Positions 1 through 9,907 of a stretch of 64,000 nt of DNA are shown in pieces. The stretch comes from Nematostella vectensis. Lineage: Eukaryota; Cnidaria; Anthozoa; Actiniaria; Edwardsiidae. Both the position numbers and the translations under genes were made by a program. The notes under the pieces are model-generated. The model saw nothing but the letters and a program-made list of their open reading frames with translations. It did not search any database and had not been told where the DNA came from. The number at the start of each line of letters is the position of its first letter. Position 1 is the first letter of the stretch. The stretch spans positions 4,973,001-5,037,000 of the forward strand of contig NC_064039.1 in assembly GCF_932526225.1 (NCBI RefSeq), written 5' to 3'.

Positions 1-237
1 TCAATCATGCCTATATATTTAGCTTATTACATTCGTCTTTCACTTACCAGTTTGCATAACGCTGCACTCCTCACACCTTGTGTGTTGTTTATGTAGAATA
101 TACAATATAAACATTTTTTGTGCAAAGGATCACAGAGACTAAGCACAGAATACCATGTAGTAGTCACAGGAACATCATTAGCTGGAGAAACCTTCTGGCG
201 CGCACAGGCAAATACTAACTAGGTGCTCACAAGCATG

Positions 238-442
238 AGGGCGCCTTTCTTTTACTCGTGATTCCCGAATGAGAATGATAATAGAAAAGCGCGCGTTCGT
301 GTATCCCGCGTTCCCATTCCGGAATGGAGTAGAGGCCATTCCACCCATTCTGCTACCTGTAGCAGAATGGCTCGAATGTCATTCTGAACATTCTCTACCA
401 ACCATTCCTATTCCAGAGTGATAGGAAAAAACGCGCCCCAAG
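238..442. repeat. Imperfect foldback (MITE-like) element
   Basis: The two ends are imperfect inverted repeats: a GGCGCC-T-rich left end faces an A-rich GCGCC right end, and several GGAATGG/CCATTCC motifs lie inside. At 345-370 there is a near-perfect palindrome with 12-bp arms and a 2-nt centre. This fits a non-autonomous foldback element. I see no clear target-site duplication and cannot name the family. Positions 1-237 show no gene or other structure I can support. Confidence 0.4.
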
Positions 443-488
443 TCTTCTTAGGAGCGCGCAGGCAAAAGACTGAAAAGGCACGCGCATT

Positions 489-502
489 GTGACGCAGGCA
501 AC
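489..502 (+). promoter_or_regulatory. RFX X-box-like motif upstream of DRC10
   Basis: The 14-mer GTGACGCAGGCAAC matches the RFX X-box pattern GTNRCC-N2-RGYAAC at 13 of 14 positions and lies about 125 bp before the DRC10 ATG. RFX factors drive ciliary genes across animals, so location and target fit. Function is inferred. Confidence 0.45.
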
Positions 503-626
503 ACGTTATACTAAGTATCTATGACATCACTAATTGACAAGAACTACGCTAAATCATTGTATTAAACAGCGAAACGTAGTCTCGTTATCTTACATTTCAA
601 AGATTGGCAGCAGTTGCAAAGATAAA

Positions 627-3600
627 ATGGCGCCTGTGGAAAGTCCACCGGGGGGCTCCACATCAGATACATGGATACGTCAAGTTAAGGCGTCTCCCTC
701 AAGCAACCTGCCTAAAGGCTTCGCTCCTGACCCCTGCAGGATCTTGGAGCCCAACAAGAAGAACCTACACATGCTTGAGTCTCAGCGAATCATGGCCGTG
801 CTTGAGGACACTATACTGAGGCTAGAGCTAGCTACCATTCTAGGTCACGTGATGAGAGAAAGAGAGCGTTTTGGAGTTGTCCTGGGTACGGACCTAGTGG
901 AGTTGTTGGATTACCATGCATCGCGTATGGAGAGATATGAGGTAAAGTGTGCGTGATTATAAAGATGGAATACTTTTGAAGGCTTTAACTTTATACATCC
1001 TATCTTGATACTGCTCAAAATGTATTACTAACTAATAATGATTTATTTTTTAATGGGAGCACATATTTGAGCAAATAATGCAAATATAAATTCCTATTAT
1101 GAGTATATAAACAAGTACACTTTACACAACCAGCCCACTTACTGATGACAAGATGATTATGTGCCTCCGAATAAAGACTAGTGTTGTCAATAAACCACGA
1201 AAAAACTGCCCACGCGACACAATCACCACTATCCCACTCACTGGTAATAACTTTTCATACATATCTATGTGCCTCCCAAATCTATAACTATCTCAAGACT
1301 AGCGCCCAATGTCTTTCAGCACAACTTGCGTGAGCTGGAACTAGAGGAAAGAGAGATGTCCAGTGTGCCAGTAATTGTCACGTCATCTTCTGATTCGGAG
1401 CGTGATAGCCATGAATCCCCAGTCTCCCCTCCCCTCCTGAACCAACCCACGCCCCGCTGGCACAAGCTTAAGCAGGACACCATCATATCAGAACAAGGAC
1501 TGAAATTCTCTCTCATGGACATACTCAGGCACTTCAAGAAGAATCCTAAAGCCGTAGAAGTCATACTAGGTACGAACTGCGCAAGTATATTTGTGATGCT
1601 AGTCAAGGTGGCCTGACCAGAGAGCTTGAGTTTAGTATCTTAGTGCAAACGTTGCACCGAGTTGGCTTATGCCATCTTGCTTTGTTTCGTCGCAAGCAAG
1701 CTGTGAATAGAAAGGGGAGAGAGGAGTGAAAGTAATATGCTCCCCTTACCTTTATTTCAGCCTGATACGCCTTGTTGAACAAGATGGCGACTATGACTCT
1801 AATGTATTGAAAACCGTATGTCAGGAGAGCATGAATTAAGAAAACCTTTTTAATTTTCTTTTTTAAAAACAACAACAAAAGCATGAGGTTCGATTCCCAA
1901 ATATATTTTTATCATAGAAGTTTTCCAGAGACAAAATTAGCTAATCCCCAGCTATTAGAAATGATTACTAATAAATACCACCCCCTCACCCACACCCACT
2001 AATGATGATATATTATGATGTTGATTCTTATGGGATATCTAGAGGTGCGGTATCTTTTTGTCGCGTGATAGCACGTCGATAGCACCGTCACGTGATGTCA
2101 CTGATATAACACGTCATACAGGTAGCAAACACAAAACAGACCCAGTCCACCAGGAACTGCTCCAGTTTATGACACAACTCAGCATGGTCATGAAAGAGAG
2201 ACTGCTGACGACACCGACTGAAGAATTTGACCGTAAGGGGTACATCGTGGATATCCTGACGCGGGAAAGAAAGACGAACGCTGCAAAGGGGAGACTACAG
2301 GCTCGCTGTCGAGAAGCCGTACGAGATAAAGAGCACGAGGTTAGCGTCAAGCATAACAAGCAAGCATAACTTGATTACTATAACGACGTTCGTAACGCGA
2401 GGGATCTTAACTGATGACTATAACGTGAACATCCTAATGCGGTATCTTCCACGTAAAGACTATATCTTTACTCTCGTAACGTGATGGTTTTAACGAGATG
2501 CCTTTAACGTGGAGATGCTAACGTGGGGTGCACCGACGTGATGAAGTAGAATGATTATAGAGCGCTAGAAAAGATAGATATTACAGAGGCTGATGACACT
2601 GATGAAGAGCCAGGAGCCTCGAAACGTCTGTAATATCCATCCTTTTAGCGCTCTTTACAAATCTATAATCTTGCTACTTCGTCTATTACCAATCACTACC
2701 AACCATCAACACCTCGTTGCATTTTTTTCGACGTGATGACCCTAACGTTATGACCTTAACGTGAAGATTATAACGTGATGACCCTAACGTGATGACTATA
2801 ACGTGATGACCCTAACGTGATGACTATAACGTGATGACCCTAACGTGATGATTGTAACGTGATTAGCCTAACGTGATGACTGTAACGTGATAACATTAAC
2901 GCGATGATTATAACGTGATTACTATAACGTGATGACTCTAACGTGATAACTATAACGTGATGACTATAACGTGATAACACTAACGTGATGACGGTAACGT
3001 GATAACAATAACGTGATGACTATAACGTGATGGCCCTAACGTGATGATTATAACGTGATGACCCTAACGTGATGACCCTAACGTGATGACCCTAACGTGA
3101 TGACCTTAACGTGAAGATTATAACGTGATGACCCTAACGTGATGACCCTAACGTGATGACCTTAACGTGAATATTATAACGTGATGACTGTAACGTGATA
3201 AAATTAACGTGATGATTATAAGGTGGTGACCCTAACGTGATGATTATAACGTGATGACCCTAACGTGATGACCCTAACGTGATGACCTTAACGTGATGAC
3301 CCTAACGTGATGACCTGAACGTGAAGATTATAACGTGATGACCCTAACGTGATGACCCTAACGTGATGACCTTAACGTGAATATTATAACGTGATGACTG
3401 TAACGTGATAAAATTAACGTGATGATTATAAGGTGATGACCCTAACGTGATGATTATAACGTGATGACCCTAACGTGATGACCTTAACGTGATGACCCTA
3501 ACGTGATAACATTAACGTGATGATTATAAGGTGATGACCCTAACGTGATGACTATAACGTGATGACCCTAACGTGATGACTATAACGTGATGACCCTAAC

Positions 3601-6600
3601 GTGATGATTGTAACGTGATTAGCCTAACGTGATGACTGTAACGTGATAACATTAACGCGATGATTATAACGTGATTACTATAACGTGATGACCCTAACGT
3701 GATAACTATAACGTGATGACTATAACGTGATAACACTAACGTGATGACGGTAACGTGATAACAATAACGTGATGACTATAACGTGATGGCCCTAACGTAA
3801 TGACCCCAAGGTGATGCATATAACGCGATGACCCTAACGTGATTATTGTAACGTGATGACCCTTACGTGATTAATATAACGTGATAACATAACGTGATTA
3901 CCCAAACGTAATGATTGTAACGTAATTAGCCTAACGTGATGACTGTAACGTCATAACATTAACGCGATGATTATAACGTGATGACCCTTACGTGATGACT
4001 GTAACGTCATGACCCTAACGTGATGATTGTAACGTGATGACCCTAACGTGATGACTGTAACTTGATAACATAACGTGATTACCCAAACGTAATGATTGTA
4101 ACGTAATTAGCCTAACGTGATGACTGTAACGTCATAACATTAACGCGATGATTATAACGTGATGACTCTTACGTGATGACTGTAACGTCATGACCCTAAC
4201 GTGATGATTGTAACGTGATGACTGTAACGTGATAACATTAACATGGTGATTATAAAGTGATGACCCTTACGTGATGACTATAATGTGATGACCCTAACGT
4301 GATGACTATAACGTCATGAGCCTAACGTGATGACCTTAACGTGAAAATTATAACGTGATGACTGTAACGTGATAACATTAACGTGATGATTATAACGTGA
4401 TAACCCTAACGTGATGACTATAACGTGATGACCCTAACGTGATGACTATAACGTGATGACCCTAACGTGATGACTGTAACGTGATAACATTAACATGGTG
4501 ATTATAAAGTGATGACCCTAACGTGATGACTATAACGTGATGAATATAACGTGATAACATTAACATGGTGATTATAAAGTGATGACCCTAACGTGATGAC
4601 TATAACGTGATGACCCTAACGTGATGATTGTAACGTGATTAGCCTAACGTGATGACTGTAACGTGATAACATTAACGCGATGATTATAACGTGATGACCC
4701 TTACGTGATGACCCAAACGTGATGAATATAACGTGATAACATAACGTGATGACTGTAACGTGATTACCCAAACGTAATGATTGTAACGTAATTAGCCTAA
4801 CGTGATGACTGTAACGTGATGACCCTAACGTGATAACATTAACGCGATGATTATAACGTGATGACCCTTACGTGATGACCCAAACGTGATGAATATAACG
4901 TGATAACACTAACGTGATGACTGTAACGTGATTACCCAAACGTGATGATTGTAACGTGATGACCCTAACGCAATGATTGTAACGTGATGACCCTAACGTG
5001 ATGATTGTAACGTGATGACCCTAACGTGATGATTGTAACGGGATGACCCTAACGTGATGATTGTAACGGGATGACCCTAACGTGATGACCCTAACGTGAT
5101 GATTGTAACGGGATGACCCTAACGTGATGACTGTAACGTGATCACCCAAACATAATGATTGTAACGTGATGACCCTAACGTGATGATTGTAACGGGATGA
5201 CCCTAACGTGATGATTGTAACGGGATGACCCTAACGTGATGATTGTAACGTGATGACTGTAACGTGATAACACTAACGTAATGATTGTAACGTGATGACC
5301 CTAACGTGATGATTGTAACGGGATGACCCTAACGTAATGATTGTAACGTGATGACCCTAACGTGATGATTGTAACGGGATGACCCTAACGTAATGATTGT
5401 AACGTGATGACCCTAACGTGATGATTGTAACGGGATGACCCTAACGTAATGATTGTAACGTGCTGACCCTAACGTGGTGATTGTAACGTGATGACCCTAA
5501 CGTAATGATTGTAACGTGCTGACCCTAACGTGGTGATTGTAACGTGATGACCCTAACGTGATGATTATAACGTGATGATTGTAACGTGATGATCCTAACG
5601 TGATGGCTGAAACGGGATGATCCTAAAGTAACCGTGACACAGTGACCCTAACTTGAACACCGTACTAGGATCGTAGCAGGGAACGATAGCAATTTACGTG
5701 ATTTTAAACGTGTAACACTAGCGTCCCTTCGCTGGCAGGTGTCAAAGCGCAACACTATCATCGCACAGTTAAAGAGCGAGCTGTCCATGATCAACAATGT
5801 GACCCATGAAGCGCAAAGAAAGACTCTATCAGACGCCGCCAAACAGTGTTCCACTGAGATTAAGACTTCGGAGAACAAAAAAATGACCATTCGAGAAGAC
5901 ATGATCACAAAGAGAAAACACGTGCGCGACCGGCGGCGTGAACACAGGGAGGAGGAGACCGTGCTTAGAAAGGTACCGTGTGATTAAGAAGGAACCGAGT
6001 GCTTGGAAAGGTACTGAGGGGAAGGGCATAACGGAAAAGATGCATTTATATAGGGAGGTATATTTACAAAGAAAGGTTCTAAGGGGAAGGGCATAGAGGG
6101 AAAGATGTTTATGTAGGAAGATATATTTAACAAGAAAGGTTCTGAGGGGAAGGACACAAAGGGCCAGATGTTTATATAGGGAGACATGTTTACGAAAAAA
6201 ATCCTGGTATAGAAAAAAGGCAAACAGATTGGTTATGTTTTCACTTGTACACGAGGTGCTGATAAGACACGTGACATGATAGTGAGATAGAGGTAATAAT
6301 CTCATGATGACATCCTGTGAACATTATCCATTCTAAGAACCACGAAAACTTTGAACTTTGCTTTCCTAGCGAGCGTTTAAAATTGGCACCGAAGTTTACA
6401 ATTGGATTCAGAAGTACGACGCAGATATGGGAGCGAAGCAGGCAAGTAGACAAGAACTTTTAGCTGGGCCCAAACTATTAACAACATTTTTCTAGCCGTA
6501 TTTTTTCTTAGAAAGATCTCTTACATTGCCCCTTTCTATTTTTCTTTAATCACATTTTTCCCCTCACTTTTTTTCTTATTTCATCCACCTTCATAGTTTG

Positions 6601-7019
6601 AGCTAAGGGGGTGGATTTCCACCCAATTCACCCCTCCTGTATCCACCCCTGTATATATATCAGCCCTAATAAAGTTATAGATTAATAGAAACTTGTCTCA
6701 AGGCTGCAATTCCAAATAAAGTTTTCCCAACATTCCTATTTTCTAGGACGAGTTGGATAAAGTCGCCAAACTCTACGAAGAGGAAAAACAAGACTTGCGC
6801 GAGATGGAACAAGAGTTCCAGAACATGGAAGCTAAGTATAATGCTATCCTGGAAGAGCGCCGCTTGGCCGCCGAGGCGGAGAAAAAGCGTCAACAGGAGT
6901 TGGTACAGCGGAATTACGCGGCCGTCCGCATCCAGGCGGTTTGGCGGGGTTTCCGTGTCCGCAAGGCGCTGAAAGGAGGGAAGAAAGGCGCGAAAAAAGC
7001 AAAAAAGGGAAAGAAATAG
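627..7019 (+). CDS. IQCD: Dynein regulatory complex protein 10 (IQ domain-containing protein D), 6 exons
   Basis: Subunit of the nexin-dynein regulatory complex, which links axonemal doublets and controls ciliary beating. Coding exons: 627-941, 1320-1569, 2122-2339, 5739-5972, 6370-6441, 6747-7019. Phases join cleanly to 453 residues, close to the ~450 of vertebrate IQCD. The N-terminal ESQRIMAVLED segment, the later WIQKYD segment and the C-terminal end match the family. The middle is charged coiled coil. Near the C-terminus an IQ motif (AAVRIQAVWRGFRVRKAL) precedes a Lys/Gly tail. The start has a good context (AAAATGG). Exon 5 (24 codons) is too short to show as an open frame; its intron starts with GC (CAG|GCAAGT), a legitimate minor donor. 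Intron 3 is 3.4 kb because of a satellite array. DRC9/IQCG is the nearest alternative but aligns less well. Confidence 0.92.
2560..2653 (+). ncRNA. Type I hammerhead ribozyme-like motif in a foldback
   Basis: The hammerhead core is visible in order: CTGATGA (2599-2605), a short GAG/CTC stem II (2607-2620), GAAA (2621-2624), then CGTC ending at 2628, the expected cleavage position. Stem III would be minimal, as in the type I ribozymes of Penelope-like elements and retrozymes. A long stem I comes from 2560-2586 pairing with 2628-2653 (GAGCGCT...ATTACAG against CTGTAATAT...AGCGCTC). Inverted homology extends outward to about 2541-2680. It lies inside DRC10 intron 3, on the sense strand, just before the satellite. 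Activity is not shown. Confidence 0.6.
2690..5640. repeat. 14-bp minisatellite, roughly 200 copies, in DRC10 intron 3
   Basis: The unit is NNTAACGTGATGAN, most often CCTAACGTGATGAC, TATAACGTGATGAC or TGTAACGTGATGAT. Copies differ mainly in the two bases before TAACGTGATGA, with sporadic AACGCGATG, AACGGGATG and ACGTAATG variants. Diffuse relatives begin near 2370. Longer blocks are repeated too: the stretch near 2810-3030 recurs near 3560-3790. The abundant C-form juxtaposes CCCTAAC, containing the animal telomeric hexamer complement. No coding potential. Confidence 0.95.
6005..6195. repeat. ~64-bp tandem repeat, 3 diverged copies, DRC10 intron 4
   Basis: Copies start near 6010, 6075 and 6138. 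Each has a GGTNCTNAGGGGAAGG block followed by an AGATG-TTTATATAGG block. Divergence is moderate. Intronic and non-coding. Confidence 0.75.
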
Positions 7020-7138
7020 TGTGTTAAACCGTTCATTTGGATTGTGAATGTTTTAGTTTGTGAAAATGTTTATTTTCAGTTCTTGCTTATGTTTGTTTTA
7101 TTTCAAAGCAATATTTTAACCAAATCATTCGCTCTTAA

Positions 7139-7144
7139 AATAAA
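7139..7144 (+). promoter_or_regulatory. Poly(A) signal AATAAA for DRC10
   Basis: A canonical AATAAA lies 120 nt after the DRC10 stop codon and is followed by a GT-containing stretch, so it is the likely 3'-end signal. Confidence 0.5.
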
Positions 7145-8018
7145 GGCCGTGTTGGAGGCGAGCTGTTTTTGCTAGGGTCTAAACGGTTGCCTTAATGGCG
7201 TACACCTAAAGGGACACAAACATAAATGATGCGTTATATGGCAGTATATAACTATATGACATTACATACAAAGCACGCGTGAGGCGCGCATATCGACTAT
7301 TACATTGATAGTTGACATCATCAAAGATGTCACATTAGTTTTCGACAAAGTTTGTTTAAATAGTCGGTGGGGTATAGCTCCTTTATCCCCTCCCCTCCGC
7401 GGATATGCAAATAAATTCAAACAAGAGCATACACCTACGGATAAACAACGAGCTTGAAAGAAGCTCAAAGATATGGGAAAGCAACTGAGGAATATCAATT
7501 TTCAATTTTTGCAACCACACGATGATCATATAAACAGATTAATATCAACGTGTGTTTGGGCCATGACAATCTGAACACAGCGGTCACCAGGCGTCCACGT
7601 CAATTAACCTCAGGTGTTCAGCGGGTTGCCTCACGGTGCCAAGTTCCGACAATATTTAGGGCATTTCCTTCTTGACGAAAAAATCACGAACTTTAAGGTA
7701 AGAAACCATTATTTATCTCACAAGCCGGAGTAATTTGTAGATTAACACTACATTTCAGGTTATTTTCCTTCTTCCTTTTCTTCCCTTCTCCTAGTAAAAA
7801 AAATATCAATAAAAATTTTAATGTGCTGTAGAACATAAAACAACAGCGTGAAGAGGGGTATAGCTTCCAGTTAAACAAAGATCAGATAGTTTAATAGAAG
7901 ATTAGTAGAACCGTGTATATGATTGACAGATGCCAAATCTCGGTTCAGTCACGATTGCGGTGCTTTTAAAATTAGGTTTCAAAACTTTTAATCCCATTTC
8001 CTGCCATCAATTTTCCAG
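7145..8018 (+). other. Intergenic region with possible 5' UTR intron of the Cys-rich gene
   Basis: No coding exon is seen. A consensus donor (AAG|GTAAGAAA, intron from 7698) and a pyrimidine-rich acceptor (TTTTCCAG) directly before the ATG at 8019 suggest an untranslated first exon ending at 7697 and an intron at 7698-8018. Inferred from splice-site quality only. Confidence 0.4.
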
Positions 8019-8387
8019 ATGTTTCACGGGCTTCTCATTTACGCATGCGCGCTTTGGATGACTACTGGTAAAGTGTACGCGGGCGGCAACTGGGTAACCC
8101 TCTGTGATGACAAGCCGATTGATGACAGAAGAGGCAGTCTCACTTACGACTTTGCAGATAATGACCACGGTATCATCAATATTGACCAAGGAGACTGCAA
8201 GTCCTCTTGCAAATACCGCTGTACTGACGTGTGGGAGGGATGTAAGGCGTACGATTACAAGCCCAGAGAGGCTATGTGTTATTGCTTCGGGTACACGCAC
8301 CACGTGGAGTTACACAGTGATCCTGGCTTCTATCACGTGCGCTGCTGGCCTAGGAAACGTACAGGGATTCCGGGGAATAGCCAATGA
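8019..8387 (+). CDS. Small secreted Cys-rich protein, weakly PAN/apple-like
   Basis: 122 residues. The first ~21 are a hydrophobic signal peptide (cleavage probably after KVYA). The mature part holds 8 cysteines, with a central C-x3-C-x3-C-x7-C-x10-C-x1-C pattern and a CKAYDY segment that recalls PAN/apple or WSC-like folds. I do not recognise the family. The protein is extracellular by inference; mucus, venom or matrix roles are all possible. The last 18 codons (YHVRCW onward) and the TGA lie inside the first copy of a 96-bp tandem repeat, so the C-terminus may be a product of the repeat. The ATG directly follows a good splice acceptor. Confidence 0.65.
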   Translation: MFHGLLIYACALWMTTGKVYAGGNWVTLCDDKPIDDRRGSLTYDFADNDHGIINIDQGDCKSSCKYRCTDVWEGCKAYDYKPREAMCYCFGYTHHVELHSDPGFYHVRCWPRKRTGIPGNSQ

Positions 8388-9352
8388 AATAACAGTAAAG
8401 CTTAGCCCACGTGGAACTCTACCTTATGTCACGTGCGCTGCTGGCCTAGGAAACGTACAGGGATTCCGGGGAATAGCCAATGAAATAACAGTAAAGCTTA
8501 GCCCACGTGGAACTCTACCTTATGTCACGTGCGCTGCTGGCCTAGGAAACGTACAGGGATTCCGGGGAATAGCCAATGAAATAACAGTAAAGCTTAGCCC
8601 ACGTGGAACTCTACCTTATGTCACGTGCGCTGCTGGCCTAGGAAACGTACAGGGATTCCGGGGAATAGCCAATGAAATAACAGTAAAGCTTAGCCCACGT
8701 GGAACTCTACCTTATGTCACGTGCGCTGCTGGCCTAGGAAACGTACAGGGATTCCGGGGAATAGCCAATGAAATAACAGTAAAGCTTAGCCCACGTGGAA
8801 CTCTACCTTATGTCACGTGCGCTGCTGGCCTAGGAAACGTACAGGGATTCCGGGGAATAGCCAATGAAATAACAGTAAAGCTTAGCCCACGTGGAACTCT
8901 ACCTTATGTCACGTGCGCTGCTGGCCTAGGAAACGTACAGGGATTCCGGGGAATAGCCAATGAAATAACAGTAAAGCTTAGCCCACGTGGAACTCTACCT
9001 TATGTCACGTGCGCTGCTGGCCTAGGAAACGTACAGGGATTCCGGGGAATAGCCAATGAAATATCAGTAAATTTTAGCCCACGTGGAACTCTACCTTATG
9101 TCACGTGCGCTGTTGGCCTAGGAAACGTACAGGGATTCAAGGGAATAGCCAATGAAATATCAGTAAATTTTAGCCCACGTGCAACTCTACCTTAATGTCA
9201 CGTGCGCTGTTGGCCTAGTAAACGTGCAGGGATTCAAGGGTATAGCCAAAGAAATATAATAAATGTTTAATTCACGTGGAGATCCAGCTTCTATCACGTT
9301 CGCTGTTGGCCTAAGAAACATTCAGGGATTCCAGGGCATAGCCAATAAAATA
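8333..9352. repeat. 96-bp tandem repeat, ~10.6 copies, starting inside the Cys-rich gene
   Basis: Units start at 8333, 8429, 8525, 8621, 8717, 8813, 8909, 9005, 9101, 9197 and 9293 (TCACGTGCGCTG anchors). Copies 2 to 7 look essentially identical. Copies 8 to 11 diverge progressively, giving an old-to-young gradient toward the gene. The unit length is divisible by three, so a long open frame exists in another phase (8104-9195), but that frame is not the gene's. Confidence 0.95.
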
Positions 9353-9518
9353 TTCGAAAAGAAAAGTTCTTTTGTCTAATTTTGGGGAATGCTGACACTG
9401 TTTATCACGTAGAAATCTAACCTCAATTTTTCTACGTTTTTCAACATTTTCGAATATCTTTGGTCACGCTCGATTTTACAACAAATTTCAACCTCTAAGA
9501 TTGTACAGAGTAAGTCAA

Positions 9519-9902
9519 AGACGAAGCAGCCATTGAAGATATTGCTTGGGTCTCCATTGTACCGTATACGAACACAAGCTCTTGATTAAGGTGAAAATAA
9601 GCAGTCATTGAAAATGTTATCTTGGGTGCTCATCCCTCCGCCGTGCCGTAGAAGACCTCGAAATATTGAGGAGAACAATACAGAAACATTAAGAAAATAT
9701 TTAGGGGGCACGGCCACGCCGCTACTGATCATTTCCTTATAATTTTTTGAAAATATTGGGGGGTGGGCACGTGCACCCAGGGCCCCATCCCCTTCTATCG
9801 CCCTGCATCGAATACGAACACGAGCCCTCGATCAAGGATAAGAGAAGCAGTCATTGACAATATCGCTTGGGGGTCCATCCCACCGGTGTTCGTACACCGG
9901 CT
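9519..9902. repeat. Degenerate tandem copies of the RABEPK 3' coding end
   Basis: Blocks near 9519-9579, 9580-9652 and 9827-9902, plus a partial near 9801-9827, resemble 9903-9978, the end of the last RABEPK exon with its stop codon. Shared landmarks are AAGCAGTCATTGAAAATAT, TTGGG-CCATCC and ATACGAACA. The spacing is about 70-76 bp. An unrelated insertion at about 9653-9800 splits the set. The copies lie just 3' of the gene (minus strand). Confidence 0.7.
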
Positions 9903-9907
9903 CTTAA

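Noticed and set aside
1886-1898. GGTTCGATTCCC resembling a tRNA B box
   Set aside because: No A box, acceptor stem or cloverleaf can be formed around it.
2690-5640. CRISPR-like regular spacing in the 14-bp array
   Set aside because: No unique spacers; it is a simple satellite in an animal intron.
8104-9195. 363-codon plus-strand frame with a 32-residue repeat
   Set aside because: It is in a different phase from the signal-peptide gene and exists only because the 96-bp unit is divisible by three and stop free.
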